Source: Apostichopus japonicus
Lineage: Eukaryota > Echinodermata > Holothuroidea > Aspidochirotida > Stichopodidae
Reading direction: 5' to 3'
Assembly: GCF_037975245.1 (NCBI RefSeq)
Contig: NC_092561.1
Span: 434,001-498,000, forward strand
Length of the DNA stretch: 64,000 bases
Shown here: one piece after another, positions 11,991 to 45,201 of the stretch
How positions within the stretch are numbered: position 1 is the first letter of the stretch
Layout of the letters: the number at the start of each line of letters is the position of its first letter
Notes under the pieces: model-generated
Seen by the model: the letters and a program-made list of their open reading frames with translations, nothing else
Databases searched by the model: none
Told to the model about the DNA's origin: nothing
Position numbers and translations under genes: made by a program

Positions 11991-13594
11991 GTGTGGTTTA
12001 TTGAAGAATAAGCTGACACTAGTGGAAAACTAGTAGTTGTTTGTTACTCAGTTTCACGTGTTGAGCGATCCTTAGACTTTACTGGTAGCTTTATGTTGTA
12101 CTCCTAGAATATATAAGACCCCAAAAAGTGGAATTATCCAAGCCGGCAAAGGGACGGTACACCGATAATTCTCGGTAAATCTCGATAATCCTCGTCGATA
12201 ATCCCCGACAAGCTTCGATGACTAGTTCTGAGTAGGCATATGACATGAATGTCCTGCGTTCGGTTTCTACCTTAGCCTGATGAGTCTCAAGAGTACGAAA
12301 CCGGTCGTGAAAGTTATTTTTTTCTGTTGTATTGATCTTTATTTATGCCTCAAATGTTGTGTTCAATGCTTAACTTTCCGAAAACGAAGTGTGAATTAAT
12401 TAGCGTCTAGAGGATCTTGCATGTAATCAAAATGATTTCAGGAAATCTGTAAAATGTTTTATGAAGTTACAAGATAAGTGACCACTTGTAACCCTCTAGA
12501 AACACACAGGACTACTTGAGAACAAAAATGAAAATCTTCAAACTGAAATACAGAAGTCAAGGGCGGCGGAACCGGGGGGGCACAGGGGGCACGTGCCCCC
12601 CCACTTTTCCTCAGATTAAAAATGTGCCCTTTTTCTACATAAAAATTTCTAAATAAAAAAGAGTTTACAAAGCGAAACCCACGTCGAATGAAATATTTCG
12701 GGAAGTTTAAAATGTTTACTACCACAGGCGTAGGAGCCCAATTTGATTTGGGGGGCTGTAACGACTTGCCCGAAAAATATTACCAAAATTTTTCAAGCGC
12801 TTCGCGCGCGTTCAACATGTTAATGTGCATGTCATATAGGCATGCGTTGGTTATTACATCGCATGCCAATAACATACAATCATTTGCCGTGTTATAACCC
12901 TTCTAAATTGGTTATAATTATTGGCAAAGTCGTTACAATAATAATGATCATAATAATATCAGTTTAACCATTGAAAAACACATAGAAAATTACTTTTCTT
13001 TCAGTATTTTGACATATTTCATTTGCTTTCATGCATGTATCGATCGCGTGTGCAGGGACTTGGACTTTATAATGATTTCACCTCATTTTGTCTTTTTCCT
13101 TGTTTCCCAATTTGCACATTAGATACTGCAGTGCTAGTATGCATTGTTTCCTTGAGGGGGGGGGGGCGTTGATGGAGTGATGTGTATACGCAAATAAGAT
13201 AATACAATAAGAGTTATAAAGGGTACTAAATATCAGGCTGCATCAGTCCAATCGAATTTCTGCAAAGTGCCCTTCGACGTTGGTGCCCCCCAGATTCAAA
13301 GTGCTTCCGCCGCCCTTGACAGAAGTAGAGAATCAATTGGTATAGGCTTAGGTCGTATATAAGTTAATACAGATGGCCCGCCACACTTTCGAGCTCATGA
13401 CCTCAGGATGAATACAGTGTATAATGTTAACATAAAGAATAATGCCTAATTACCTCTCTTGCTTCATTGGATTCTCCTTTTCCCATGTTCGAAACATTCA
13501 ATAAACACCATTTTGAAACGTAAGTATAGCTTCCTACTAAAATGACAAGCACTGATAGAGAAAGCACTCGAAAACGTTTGATGTAACGTAACAT
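7603..13594 (-). CDS. NXPE-family protein (neurexophilin-like and PC-esterase domains)
   Basis: Four exons on the minus strand: 13594-13454, 10942-10391, 9454-9282 and 8461-7603, giving 574 residues, close to the usual length of vertebrate NXPE proteins. Exon 1 encodes the start methionine, a basic stretch and a hydrophobic segment (residues ~10-22), a typical type II signal anchor. Exon 2 carries the neurexophilin-like region with many N-glycosylation sites. Exon 3 has the cysteine-rich linker (APWFCEQP, NLTCADFTWH). Exon 4 has the PC-esterase fold: GDS(T) at residues 370-373, with Ser372 as predicted nucleophile, and a C-terminal DAIH (Asp549, His552). The fold suggests a secreted or Golgi-resident esterase/acyltransferase-like enzyme; substrate is not known. 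All splice phases agree. Subfamily member cannot be assigned. Confidence 0.85.
9608..10107. repeat. Tandem repeat, ~127-bp unit, four copies
   Basis: Nearly identical units start at about 9608, 9735, 9862 and 9988. Each begins with CAATTAATTTACGATGCAAG and includes GACGTCCATCACGGAGG. Copies differ by only a few bases, which implies recent expansion. The array lies in the NXPE intron between exons 2 and 3. Confidence 0.9.
11395..11990. repeat. Compound microsatellite (TATG)n-(GT)n-(GTAT)n-(AT)n
   Basis: About 445 bases of uninterrupted TATG repeats are followed by a GT run (about 11839-11866), more GTAT repeats to ~11936, a short ATCT stretch and an AT run to ~11989. It lies in NXPE intron 1. 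The long open frames of Met-Tyr-Val-Cys in all three + frames are by-products of the repeat and not genes. Confidence 0.97.
12268..12312 (+). ncRNA. Hammerhead-ribozyme-like motif (degenerate)
   Basis: The + strand reads CTGATGA at 12277-12283, then a stem-II-like hairpin (GTCTC, AA, GAGTAC with one bulged T), then GAAA at 12297-12300, then CCGGTC. This matches the order of hammerhead core elements: CUGANGA, stem II, GAAA, a very short helix III and a GUC-type cleavage triplet. Helix I is poorly paired. The region also forms a simple hairpin from CGGTTTC (12261) to GAAACCG. Known short hammerheads in animal retroelements have this kind of layout; activity here is inference and doubtful. Confidence 0.3.
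12557..13319. mobile_element. Non-autonomous DNA transposon with terminal inverted repeats
   Basis: The left end TCAAGGGCGGCGGAA matches the reverse complement of the right end over 15 bases. The 6-bp sequence CAGAAG flanks both sides (12551-12556 and 13320-13325) as a target-site duplication. The 763-bp interior has no transposase reading frame. It contains a G-rich left arm and a core near 12725-12820 (GTAACGACTTGCCCGAAAAA) that recurs near 46043-46133 in another element. It lies in NXPE intron 1. Superfamily is not certain; hAT-like groups with short duplications are one possibility. Confidence 0.8.
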
Positions 13595-16516
13595 ATTCAG
13601 AGTCCGCTGTTTACCACAACACTGTTATTACCGTCTCACAATATTAAAATGATTTCGCAGAATAGGGCCATACAATGGACTGCAATTATAGCTAACGGGA
13701 CTGGAAACTGAACAGAAAATATTCAGAATACTGACAACTCTCCGGAAACTTTCCAAGTTTTTCCCTCTTCAGTAGGCTACATCCACTTTGAATAAGATTT
13801 GTTCTGTTTTCTCTCATCATTGATATTTTATCAATCTTGGAAAGGACAAAAGCAAAATCTTCAAGGCAATAGTCTAAGATTTAATCTAGCGATTCCAAAG
13901 TAAAAAGAAACAGGTTGGCTGTCGTTGCTTTATGTTGGCCTATAAATTATGAATAGCAAAAGATTGGCCGTAGAAATGAAATGATTCAGCAGAATAATTC
14001 AGTAGAAAGCATAAATGTAATAATGCAGTCCAGTTTATCTTCATGTCATGTTTCCAGACAGGAATTAATACACATGTTTATTAGTAGAGCTTGCATAGTG
14101 CGAAATAACTATAGCACATAACGTTGTTCAGGAAATTGGCTAATATGCTACATCCTTACTTCGTTAACTTTAAGAACTATATCAAAGTTTTCACCATTGT
14201 CGCACATATACAGCGTTGGTAGATATATATACCGCGTAGATAATGACATCTTATAACGTGGTCAATTTCCTCAAGTCAAGGAGTCACAGATTGACAACTC
14301 GAGGTATGCATTAGCCTGTAAACAGAATGCAATGTTGGCACTTTTTCTTGTCAATATCAATTGTGACTGTCAATGATAAACATTGAATCACGAATAATTT
14401 ACTATAACTTTCCCTGTAAGATTAAATTACCAGTTCAGAGGTAAACCATTTTTTGATTGGGGGTCTTAATCTTTGTGATACTTACTTGTAATTCCTTTAC
14501 ATGCCGTTGTGCTGCTGGTTGAAATTTGGCATTGTTTTATTACCCAAGAAGGAACATGAAGCAAGCATAATTAGGCCTCTATGTGACGTCATAGATGCGT
14601 ATTGACAAAATTGTAGAAATTTGATGTTGGAACTTTTGTTTTAATCGAATCCTTTCGCAGCTGTCGTTATATTATGCTCATCGGTCTATTACATGTCAAA
14701 ATTTAAGTTCCTTCTGAACCATCCTTCTAAATTGAAAAAAAAAAGTTTTATTTAGCCTTGTATACTTATTTATCTGAAATATTTTAATAAAAATGAACGA
14801 GGGAAATTTGTTTATCCAAGCTGTACATCATTCTGTAAGGGGGGGGGGGGGGGGTGGTATGTATTATATCTCCTGTGTGGCATTGAGACTGTGAAGATCA
14901 ACTCCCGTTAGTAGCGCTATTCTTCGTCGATCCGGGCATGTAGGCGGCACCTGTAAATTTCAAACAAAGGCCCGATTCGCTCACCCTATAAATATGAAAT
15001 TATTTAGAAACTTAAGAGATTACCATCACAACCATGGAAAAAACTGCCCGTGTTTAGTTTATATTAGTAGCATTTCCCAAGTGTTAGGAAACCCGGTCTC
15101 ATTTGAAACCATATTCTTTTGATGGTCGTTTATATACGGGCATCAGCTTATTCTGAACCCCTCTCTTTTACGGATGAATATCCAGAGAAAACAAGACAGG
15201 TGTATCGGCGTCGCCAAATAACGTTAAGTAAGAGGACACATCAAAGTGACAGCAACATTTAAGGAGGGAACGAATAACGTGGCCCCGCAAACTGCCGCCA
15301 CAGACTATGATGACCACGAGACTTTCATGGACCCATGCATGATGTGCTGCAATGGTACATATATAGGCTTCTCAGACTGTAATGATTTTCAAAACTTTCC
15401 CATGCGCAGAGCTAAGCCCATTTGTGTGTGCGCACGTGTCTTTGGCCATTCGGCTTTATTTTCCTGGTGCAAACAACAGAAAAATCACTCCCGCAACCGT
15501 CGGGCCCGTGCACCTCCCAAACTGCAGTGTGGCTTATATACGCATATCCATTCTTAACCTTCTCAACCCAACCAGGCTCTTTGCCAGCAACTCCACACTT
15601 ACAACCACAAGACCAACCAATCACCAGTCCCTACCCCTACCCTTCCCCTTTCACCTACCACACTCCAATAGCGCCCCTTGCCATCACTATACACACATCC
15701 CCTACCCTTCCCCTTTCACCTACAACACTCCAACGGCGCCCCTTACCATCATCCACACACCCCCTCACTCCCTCAGTCAGGCTCCTACGGCCTATTTGAC
15801 GAAGTCAGTTGCAATGGGGACGAGTTAGTCAACTGACGACAATATCAGTTGGCGAATGTGTTGAGATGAGTTTGTACTTTTAACATTGAGTCATCTCCAT
15901 GAATCTTGCTACGCACGTAAACTTAGCCGAAGTCAAACAACAATGCTAACCAACAAACCAACCCTAGTTCGGAACAGAATTACATATAATGCCAGTCTAG
16001 TGCAGAAATTGGAGAGTTAAACTTGCAGGGGGTTTCTCAACCCTGCACGATTGATTTGGGAAATGGTTTATGCTAGCAATCAAGAAGTGGTCCCTGCGCA
16101 GGAGGTACCCAATATTATTTGTACAGTCGCCTATGGTGCTAATCATGCCTAGCCCTAACGTTAAGCTTAAGCTTACACATAAGCACGTAGTACACTGACA
16201 AAATAGCAAAGAATGTATGATTACGCTATAGCCTATAGTGTGGTAGCCTATACCAGGCTAGGTCTAAAGGCTGAAGAAGGTATGAAACACACTTTTGGTA
16301 TGCTTAGGCATATGGAGGTCAGACCGCCTAGGCTAGCAAGCAATCTAAGGTCGTCAAAGCCAAGGCATAAATTATGTTATGACACTGTAGGCATATAGGC
16401 TAACGCTATAGTGCTTGATAAAAGTGGTGTGGACATTGACTTCCTCCTTAGTTGCAGTAGGCCCTAAGGCTTTGTAAGTGAAACTAGGCCTAGCTTAGCT
16501 AAAGTCAAGTCAAAGC
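13595..16516. other. Intergenic region between divergent NXPE and USP47 genes
   Basis: This 2.9-kb stretch separates the NXPE start codon (minus strand) from the proposed USP47 start codon (plus strand), so it probably contains both promoters. It has a run of about 18 G near 14840, a pyrimidine-rich stretch at 15600-15780 and many TAGGCCTA-type words near 16100-16500. No TATA box or coding exon could be assigned with confidence. Overlapping frames at 15246-15828 come from low-complexity CT-rich DNA. Confidence 0.5.
15632..15765. repeat. Two-copy CT-rich repeat, ~70 bp
   Basis: CCCCTACCCTTCCCCTTTCA followed by CTACCACACTCCAA and GCGCCCCTT occurs twice in tandem with a few changes. It is purely pyrimidine-biased low-complexity sequence upstream of USP47. 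Confidence 0.7.
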
Positions 16517-39494
<22,978 letters not shown>

Positions 39495-40868
39495 AGACTA
39501 CTACTACTGTCAAAGGGCAACCTCAATGCAAGTCCAATGCCCCTGTTCATACTGCCGTTAGTCATCCAGCGACCTCCTATCCCTCGTTTCAAAGTCATCC
39601 GGCGTCAACCATATCTTATCTTGTGAAACTGTTGTTTACCCACCCATGAGAACTTTCCGTTGGAAGAGGCAATGTAATTGGTGACTGAGTGTCAAATGGC
39701 TTGGAAAACAGATTTAGTTAGCTCAGTAGATAACTGGCAATCGCAAACTTTATATATGTCAAAGGTCAGGTGGGGAATACACGAAATAAAGTATGCTGGA
39801 AAATTTTTGAAAAATTGCTTGAAAAGTCTAGACTTTCTCACATTCATTTCAATGCATAAATTTAGTAAATTGCGAGACTTAGTCAAGTGAACGGTTCATC
39901 CGTAATTTGTAAATTTCCAAAGAGCACCAGGCACAGAGTGGAAACTGCACAGTGGAAGAGTCTTGTGTCCTCAAAGTGTTTCTCTTAATTAATTAATGAA
40001 AAATGCAAATTTGGCTTAGAGATCAACTATCAGTGTCTTCTTTGATTGTTTGGTTGGTCATTGTAAAAGTCGTTACCTTCTCATTGACCAGTGAAATTCT
40101 AAAAGATCCTACTTCAATCTAATAAGCTAAAGTACTTCTTCAGTGGCAACACTTATCTTCCTCACTGTCAGATAAACACACATTCTTTGTCACGAGTAGA
40201 ACATGTGACTTGTTGAATATGTTGACAGAAAAACAGTGCTGCATTATGCTTACTTAGTGCATCTGGAAACTTTGGAACATGAGATAATATGTATTGACGC
40301 AGCACCGTCTCTGTTATCACAAATGAATGTTACCACAAATGGATACCCTTTTACCATCCTTAGCTTGACGTATTGACGGTGAGATGAACGTTGTAATTGT
40401 AACACCTCTCTGCCAACACTCTGCAATGAAGGCAAGGGTAGTTTATGCAGAATGCCTTCTGAAATCAACGATAATGTCCTCCAGTCATCCTGATAAGTTC
40501 AACCCTTTTTGCAAACCTGCAAAATATTTCATCCATTTTTTAGAATGATGGAATCTTAAAGTTTTGTTTGCGTTTTTGCAGTCTTGTTTCTTTGAGATTC
40601 TTGCTCTACTACAGCAGAAGAACAGACGGCTTTTCATCTTTTAGTTTTTGCAATTGTTAGTTGAGCTATCACCAGTGGTGCGGCTCTTGTCAGATGCTAA
40701 TTGCAGTGCACAATTCACAGCGGCTTAAGGCCGAATAGTTTATATCGTTGAATGGTTTAGACTTATATGCTACCATTTGTTTTTAGCCACAACATGTTAT
40801 GTACTCAGTCAGGCCATAAAAAGTAGTATATATGGAATTCATGTTTTTCTTTTCTAGTTTTCCTTCTT

Positions 40869-40875
<7 letters not shown>

Positions 40876-40913
<38 letters not shown>
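40876..40913. repeat. (TA)n microsatellite
   Basis: About 19 uninterrupted TA dinucleotides, downstream of USP47. Confidence 0.95.
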
Positions 40914-40918
<5 letters not shown>

Positions 40919-41449
40919 CAGAAATTGCTATCACTTGAAAATTGATAGCTGGAAATAATTTAAGGAAATTTTACAGAAAGATTAGACTTCACTGGTGTTG
41001 GTCGCGTTGAAAATTGAGAAATGAGTCAGCAATAAGGTAAATTCATGTTCAAAAATTGTCAATATGTGAGGAAGTCCTTGTTCTCTGCTTGTCATGTCTG
41101 GAAAGTCATTGATTTGTCTGTCTAATAAATTAAACGTAATGGAAACAAAATTCAACAGTATTTGCCTTTTCCGCAGCTGTGTTTGCGGAAACAAGTTATG
41201 GTTACTTCATAGGGACGGCCATATTTGAATGTAATTTTAATGTTACAACCATGCACTAACAAGGCTCACTTAAGTGTTCCAGTTTTCATAATTGATCCCC
41301 AAAAATGTACCAATCAACTTCCAGGACGAATGTTTCTTAAACTTTTCCACTACTTGCACCCTTTAATTGAAAGAAGAAAGAAAGAAACACCTCCTCTAAC
41401 AGCTGTGAACAACGGCTCTGCCCATAAATTTGTGGCTTATGCCTATCCC

Positions 41450-41905
41450 TTTGTGCCCCCTGGAGTTTGCTTTGTGCCCCCTGGAGGCCGCTTTGTAATC
41501 CCTGGAGGTCGCTTTGTGCCCCCTGGAGGTCGCCTTGTGTCCCTGGAGGTCGCTTTGTGCCCGTGGAGGTCGCTTTGTGTCCCCTGGAGGTTGCTTTGTG
41601 CCCCTGGAGGTCGCTCTGTGCCCCCTGGAGTTTGCTTTGTGCCCCCTGGAGGTCGCTTTGAAACCCGTGGAGGTCGCTCTGTGCCCCCTGGAGTTTGCTG
41701 TGTGGCACCTGGAGTTTGCTTTGTAACCCCTGGAGGTCGCTTTGTGTCCCCAGGAGGTTGCTTTGTGCCCCTGGATGTCGCTTTGTGCCCCCTGGAGGTT
41801 GCTTTGTGTCCCTGGAAGTCACTTTGTGCCCCTGGAGGTCGCTTTGTGCCAACTGGAGTTTGCTTTGTGCCCCCTGGAGTTCACTTTGTATCCCTGAAGT
41901 TCTGC
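41450..41905. repeat. ~21-bp minisatellite, about 22 copies
   Basis: The unit CTTTGTGCCCCCTGGAGGTC plus G recurs with variants (one C fewer, GTTTGC for GTCGC). It creates overlapping open frames on both strands, including one of 241 codons (+) with FVPPGGR-like heptads and one of 197 codons (-). Unit lengths of 20 and 21 bases are mixed, so no single frame is maintained across units, which argues against coding. Confidence 0.93.
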
Positions 41906-43192
41906 CTTGCACTCCAGAGGGTGGATGCACACTACCTTAAGAAACACTGAACCAGTATCCCTCACACACAATTATAATTCAACATTCTTAGATCTTCTGG
42001 TTGGTAGTGAATCGACCAGAATACATTACATCCATAATCCCAAAAAAATTGTGGTCAATTTCTATATGCATAGCTAGAATAAAGGAATATTTTTGCACAG
42101 TTTAGCTGTTTCAATGTTTCTACCTTTTGTGGAGTAAAGTGAAGTGTGTGTTTGTGTGGGAAGGGAGGAGGTGGTAACAATCTCAAGTATGACATCAAGT
42201 GCCCTTTGAAGATGCTTACATTTTCATAACCAATTGTTTGTGACCATTTTTTTTTGGGGGGGGGGAGGTGGGGGGAAGGATGAACCGATTTTTGAAGTTG
42301 ATTTTGTGACTGCTGACAGGACAATTTATTGGCAAAACTAAGTAGATTCATGGGTTTAATTCTTGTGTAAACTGTTTTCAATCATGTTTAATGACCACTT
42401 TAAATCGACAGGCCATAGGAAGGGAGGGGCAGGGAGGAGGTAATGTGCCAGGGAGGAAATATTATTACATGGGGTTTGGGGGTGCAGGTTTGAAGCTAGA
42501 ATTGAAATGGTTTTTTTTATATTTTATTTCATTAAATTGTAGAAGTGTACTATCGTGAGGTTATCTAAATGCATCTTCTTTTATCCATTTTTCCAAAAGG
42601 AAGGTGTAAAGTTTGGACTCAATTATTCTTCAGCTTAATGGTTTTTGTACAGTACTGCAGATATCTAAATATACTTATGAGAGATAAAAATGGTGGTTTG
42701 CCAAGATGGGATGTGGTCATGTATTTGTTAGCAAAACATCCCCATATGAATGTAGATTGACTGAACTTTATCACTGCTTGAACCAAGGAGGGGTTTGATG
42801 TGGTTCTGCGAGAGTTATATAAACTATTAAGTAACACCCATCCTCCTCATCTCAACCAATAGCACAAAAGATGATACCAATTGCTCGAGTAAAGGATACT
42901 TTCATGTAAACTGATTTGGTTAAGTTGTAATAACCTCTGTGGGAAGAATCTCTGTTATCCTATGTTAGTTTCTAAATTTCTCCCCCTCTTCCTCCTACCT
43001 TCCCCCTCCCCCCCCCCCAGCCCCTCTCTCCCGCAAAGTAATACCCAGAATTAATGGTTAAAATGATAACTGTAATAATTCAAGTAACATGTAAATAGCT
43101 GTGAATAAGCTTCGACTTGGGAAACTAAATATAACATAAGTTCTTTTTCGTTGTTTCTTTTTCTTTGTGAAATTGAATGCAATATTAGAATG

Positions 43193-43198
43193 AATAAA
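43193..43198 (+). terminator. Candidate distal polyadenylation signal of USP47
   Basis: AATAAA in the context GAATGAATAAAATC, followed by T-rich and GT-containing sequence. It lies just before the 3' end of a gene on the opposite strand, so the two genes would be convergent and tightly packed. Confidence 0.4.
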
Positions 43199-43299
43199 AT
43201 CTTTGAAGTCTACCATCATTGATTCCTCCATTGTTTATTTACGATATGTTAATATTATTTATAGGGTGACGAGGAGGAACTGTTAAATTAGCATCATTC

Positions 43300-43305
43300 T
43301 TTATT
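43300..43305 (-). terminator. Candidate polyadenylation signal of the unrecognised minus-strand gene
   Basis: TTTATT on the plus strand is AATAAA on the gene strand, about 290 bases beyond the stop at 43596. Position fits a normal 3' UTR. Confidence 0.4.
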
Positions 43306-43595
43306 TGATGATATGTGTGCTCTCTCTCTGTCGGTGTTATTTGGAAATTCATGTTCCAAAACGAGCCAGCTTTTCTTTTGTTTTTCCTCGAATTAAGGGA
43401 ATCTCTGAAAGTTTGATATTCAAGAACGAATCCCCCACCAGTACAGGCCTGATATTACCCACCACTTGCAGTTTGTCTGAACCCCTTCCCAAGCTCCCCT
43501 AACCACCCCCCACCCCACACTATCGACAAACATTGGGGAAATGTAGTAATGAAGATCTTGCTCCATTTACATAGCAAGCGATTGTCATATGGTCT

Positions 43596-44399
43596 TCATA
43601 AATCGTTGACGTGATATCTGCATGATGAAACATAAGTCTGACTGATATCCCCACAGAGTGGGTAGTGTGTTTTCCTCTTGTCAACCATGTGATCGAGATG
43701 GACTGTACCGCTCATGTTCGCGCGTTGCGCATGTTTCAACTTGAATGGTGGATGATGCGCTATTGGGTTGCTGTCATAATTTCCTTTTTTGCCCGGAACG
43801 ACCATTGGGAATCTTACATTAAGATTTGTGTTCCTGTAACTAGTATGCATCACCTTTCCGGGTGGAAAATTACTAGCTACGTGAAGAGAATTATTCGTAA
43901 TCGAATAACTGATATCCGTACCGTATTTGTGTTCATCTGGGTTGCTCGTTAATCGCGATGTCAGCGAATAATCGCTACTTTTTTTTAAGCCGGTTGGCGA
44001 CTTTCCAGATATCGAACACCTTTCCATTCCACTGCCTATTTCATGTCGAGGTCCACCCATCAAAGAATATTCTACAGAACTTGCGACCGTGTGCCCCAAC
44101 CTGCATTCGATATTTCCTGTAACGGCGTTCCTTAAATATAATCGAGATTTTTTCGAATGTCGGACAGCAGCTGTGTTTTCATTTTTCGTTTGAATTTTTT
44201 CCTTTGTACCTCTCGATGGTGCAGCCACATGTTTGAATGAAGCATTTGTTATGAATTTCCTTCGATGACGCTCTAACTGTGTCGTAATAGATCCAGTGGG
44301 CGGAGTCAATAATCGGTGACGATGGCATATCTCTCTCGGAAGTTCCAATATCGTAGACTGATCACGTGACACTCTATATACCAAACCATGGGAGAACAT
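43596..44399 (-). CDS. Unrecognised 267-residue protein
   Basis: An uninterrupted frame of 267 codons in non-repetitive sequence, which is unusual in this AT-rich window. The protein is basic, rich in Ser, His, Arg and Asn, with no signal peptide or membrane segment. Notable stretches are LELPREICHRHRLLTPPTGS near the start and FPMVVPGKKGNYDSNPIAHH and THYPLCGDISQTYVSS near the end. I do not recognise a family. Just upstream of the ATG is a good acceptor (TTGTTTTACAG|ATA ATG). A good donor (ACT|GTAAGT) lies near 44916 on the same strand, so the gene may have a non-coding first exon and a single coding exon. An uncharacterised ciliary or sperm protein is one possibility, without evidence. Confidence 0.6.
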   Translation of the reverse strand: MFSHGLVYRVSRDQSTILELPREICHRHRLLTPPTGSITTQLERHRRKFITNASFKHVAAPSRGTKEKIQTKNENTAAVRHSKKSRLYLRNAVTGNIECRLGHTVASSVEYSLMGGPRHEIGSGMERCSISGKSPTGLKKSSDYSLTSRLTSNPDEHKYGTDISYSITNNSLHVASNFPPGKVMHTSYRNTNLNVRFPMVVPGKKGNYDSNPIAHHPPFKLKHAQRANMSGTVHLDHMVDKRKTHYPLCGDISQTYVSSCRYHVNDL

Positions 44400-44402
44400 T
44401 AT

Positions 44403-45201
44403 CTGTAAAACAAGAGTAATTTTTTTAAAGTAATTTAGGCCAAATACTCAATCGCAGTGAATATCAATTACAGCTAAAGTCAACCTGCCAAAACTCCTGG
44501 CCCAACCTTTTCATGTGCCACCACCCCCTCCCCCCCCCCCCACACTCACATCCACACTTACCCCTACCAAACACACACGTTGATCCAAACAGGGAATAAT
44601 ACTCAAATACCAAGTACGTAAGACATTGATAGAAAACTATCATGCTAAATGAAGTATACAGGACTTATATGCATAACAAGTCAAGTAAAACTGAACTGCG
44701 CAAACTGATTATCTTCAGTAAAAACAGCTTTGTTGGTGAATTTTGATATAAGCACGGTATCTTTAGAAGTTCCACCCCTCCCCTCTCACCCAAAGGGCCT
44801 AGTCCTTATAACACGTAACCAAAGTAACTGTTCGGTTGAAAATTGTCTGCGATGTGGTTCCGTTTGGAAAGAAAATATATGATAAATTTGACCAGCTTAC
44901 CTATGTTACGTACTTACAGTAACACTTTGGCTTCTATAGCATGCTGTACTCTGTAGATGGTATTAAATGCAGAATAAGCCTTTACCGCTGTCGCCACTGA
45001 AACTGGTTATATCTCCTATTTGTTGTGGATCATAACCCATACATAGACTTTTATCTTCCTATATACCATTGCAATCGACTTGAACATATAACTTCGCAGT
45101 CAGTAGCACAGAGACGTATGGCCCTATATACAGCCCAGATATTGTACAGTTGGTCGCATTCTTGGAATCCAGTCCGTTTGAAGACATTTGATAGTGTAGA
45201 G
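44403..45201. other. Probable intron and 5' region of the minus-strand gene
   Basis: Contains a C-rich run (44522-44545) and two donor-like sequences on the minus strand (near 44899 and 44916). From here to 52303 no exon assignable to a gene was found apart from repeats and transposons. Confidence 0.35.

Larger units (their letters stand above)
39495..43199 (+). other. USP47 3' flank / probable 3' untranslated region
   Basis: No coding exon follows the TAA at 39492-39494. Candidate AATAAA signals occur at ~39785, ~41125 and 43193-43198. If the last one is used, the 3' UTR is about 3.7 kb and contains an AT dinucleotide run (40876-40913) and the 21-bp minisatellite at 41450-41905. A pyrimidine-rich tract lies at 42980-43030. 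Confidence 0.45.

Noticed and set aside
11343..12033. Three overlapping 200-220-codon frames of repeated Met-Tyr-Val-Cys
   Set aside because: They arise entirely from a tetranucleotide microsatellite and are open in all three frames.
15246..15828. Overlapping frames of 103-148 codons upstream of USP47
   Set aside because: They lie in CT-rich low-complexity sequence with no splice partner and no conserved motif.
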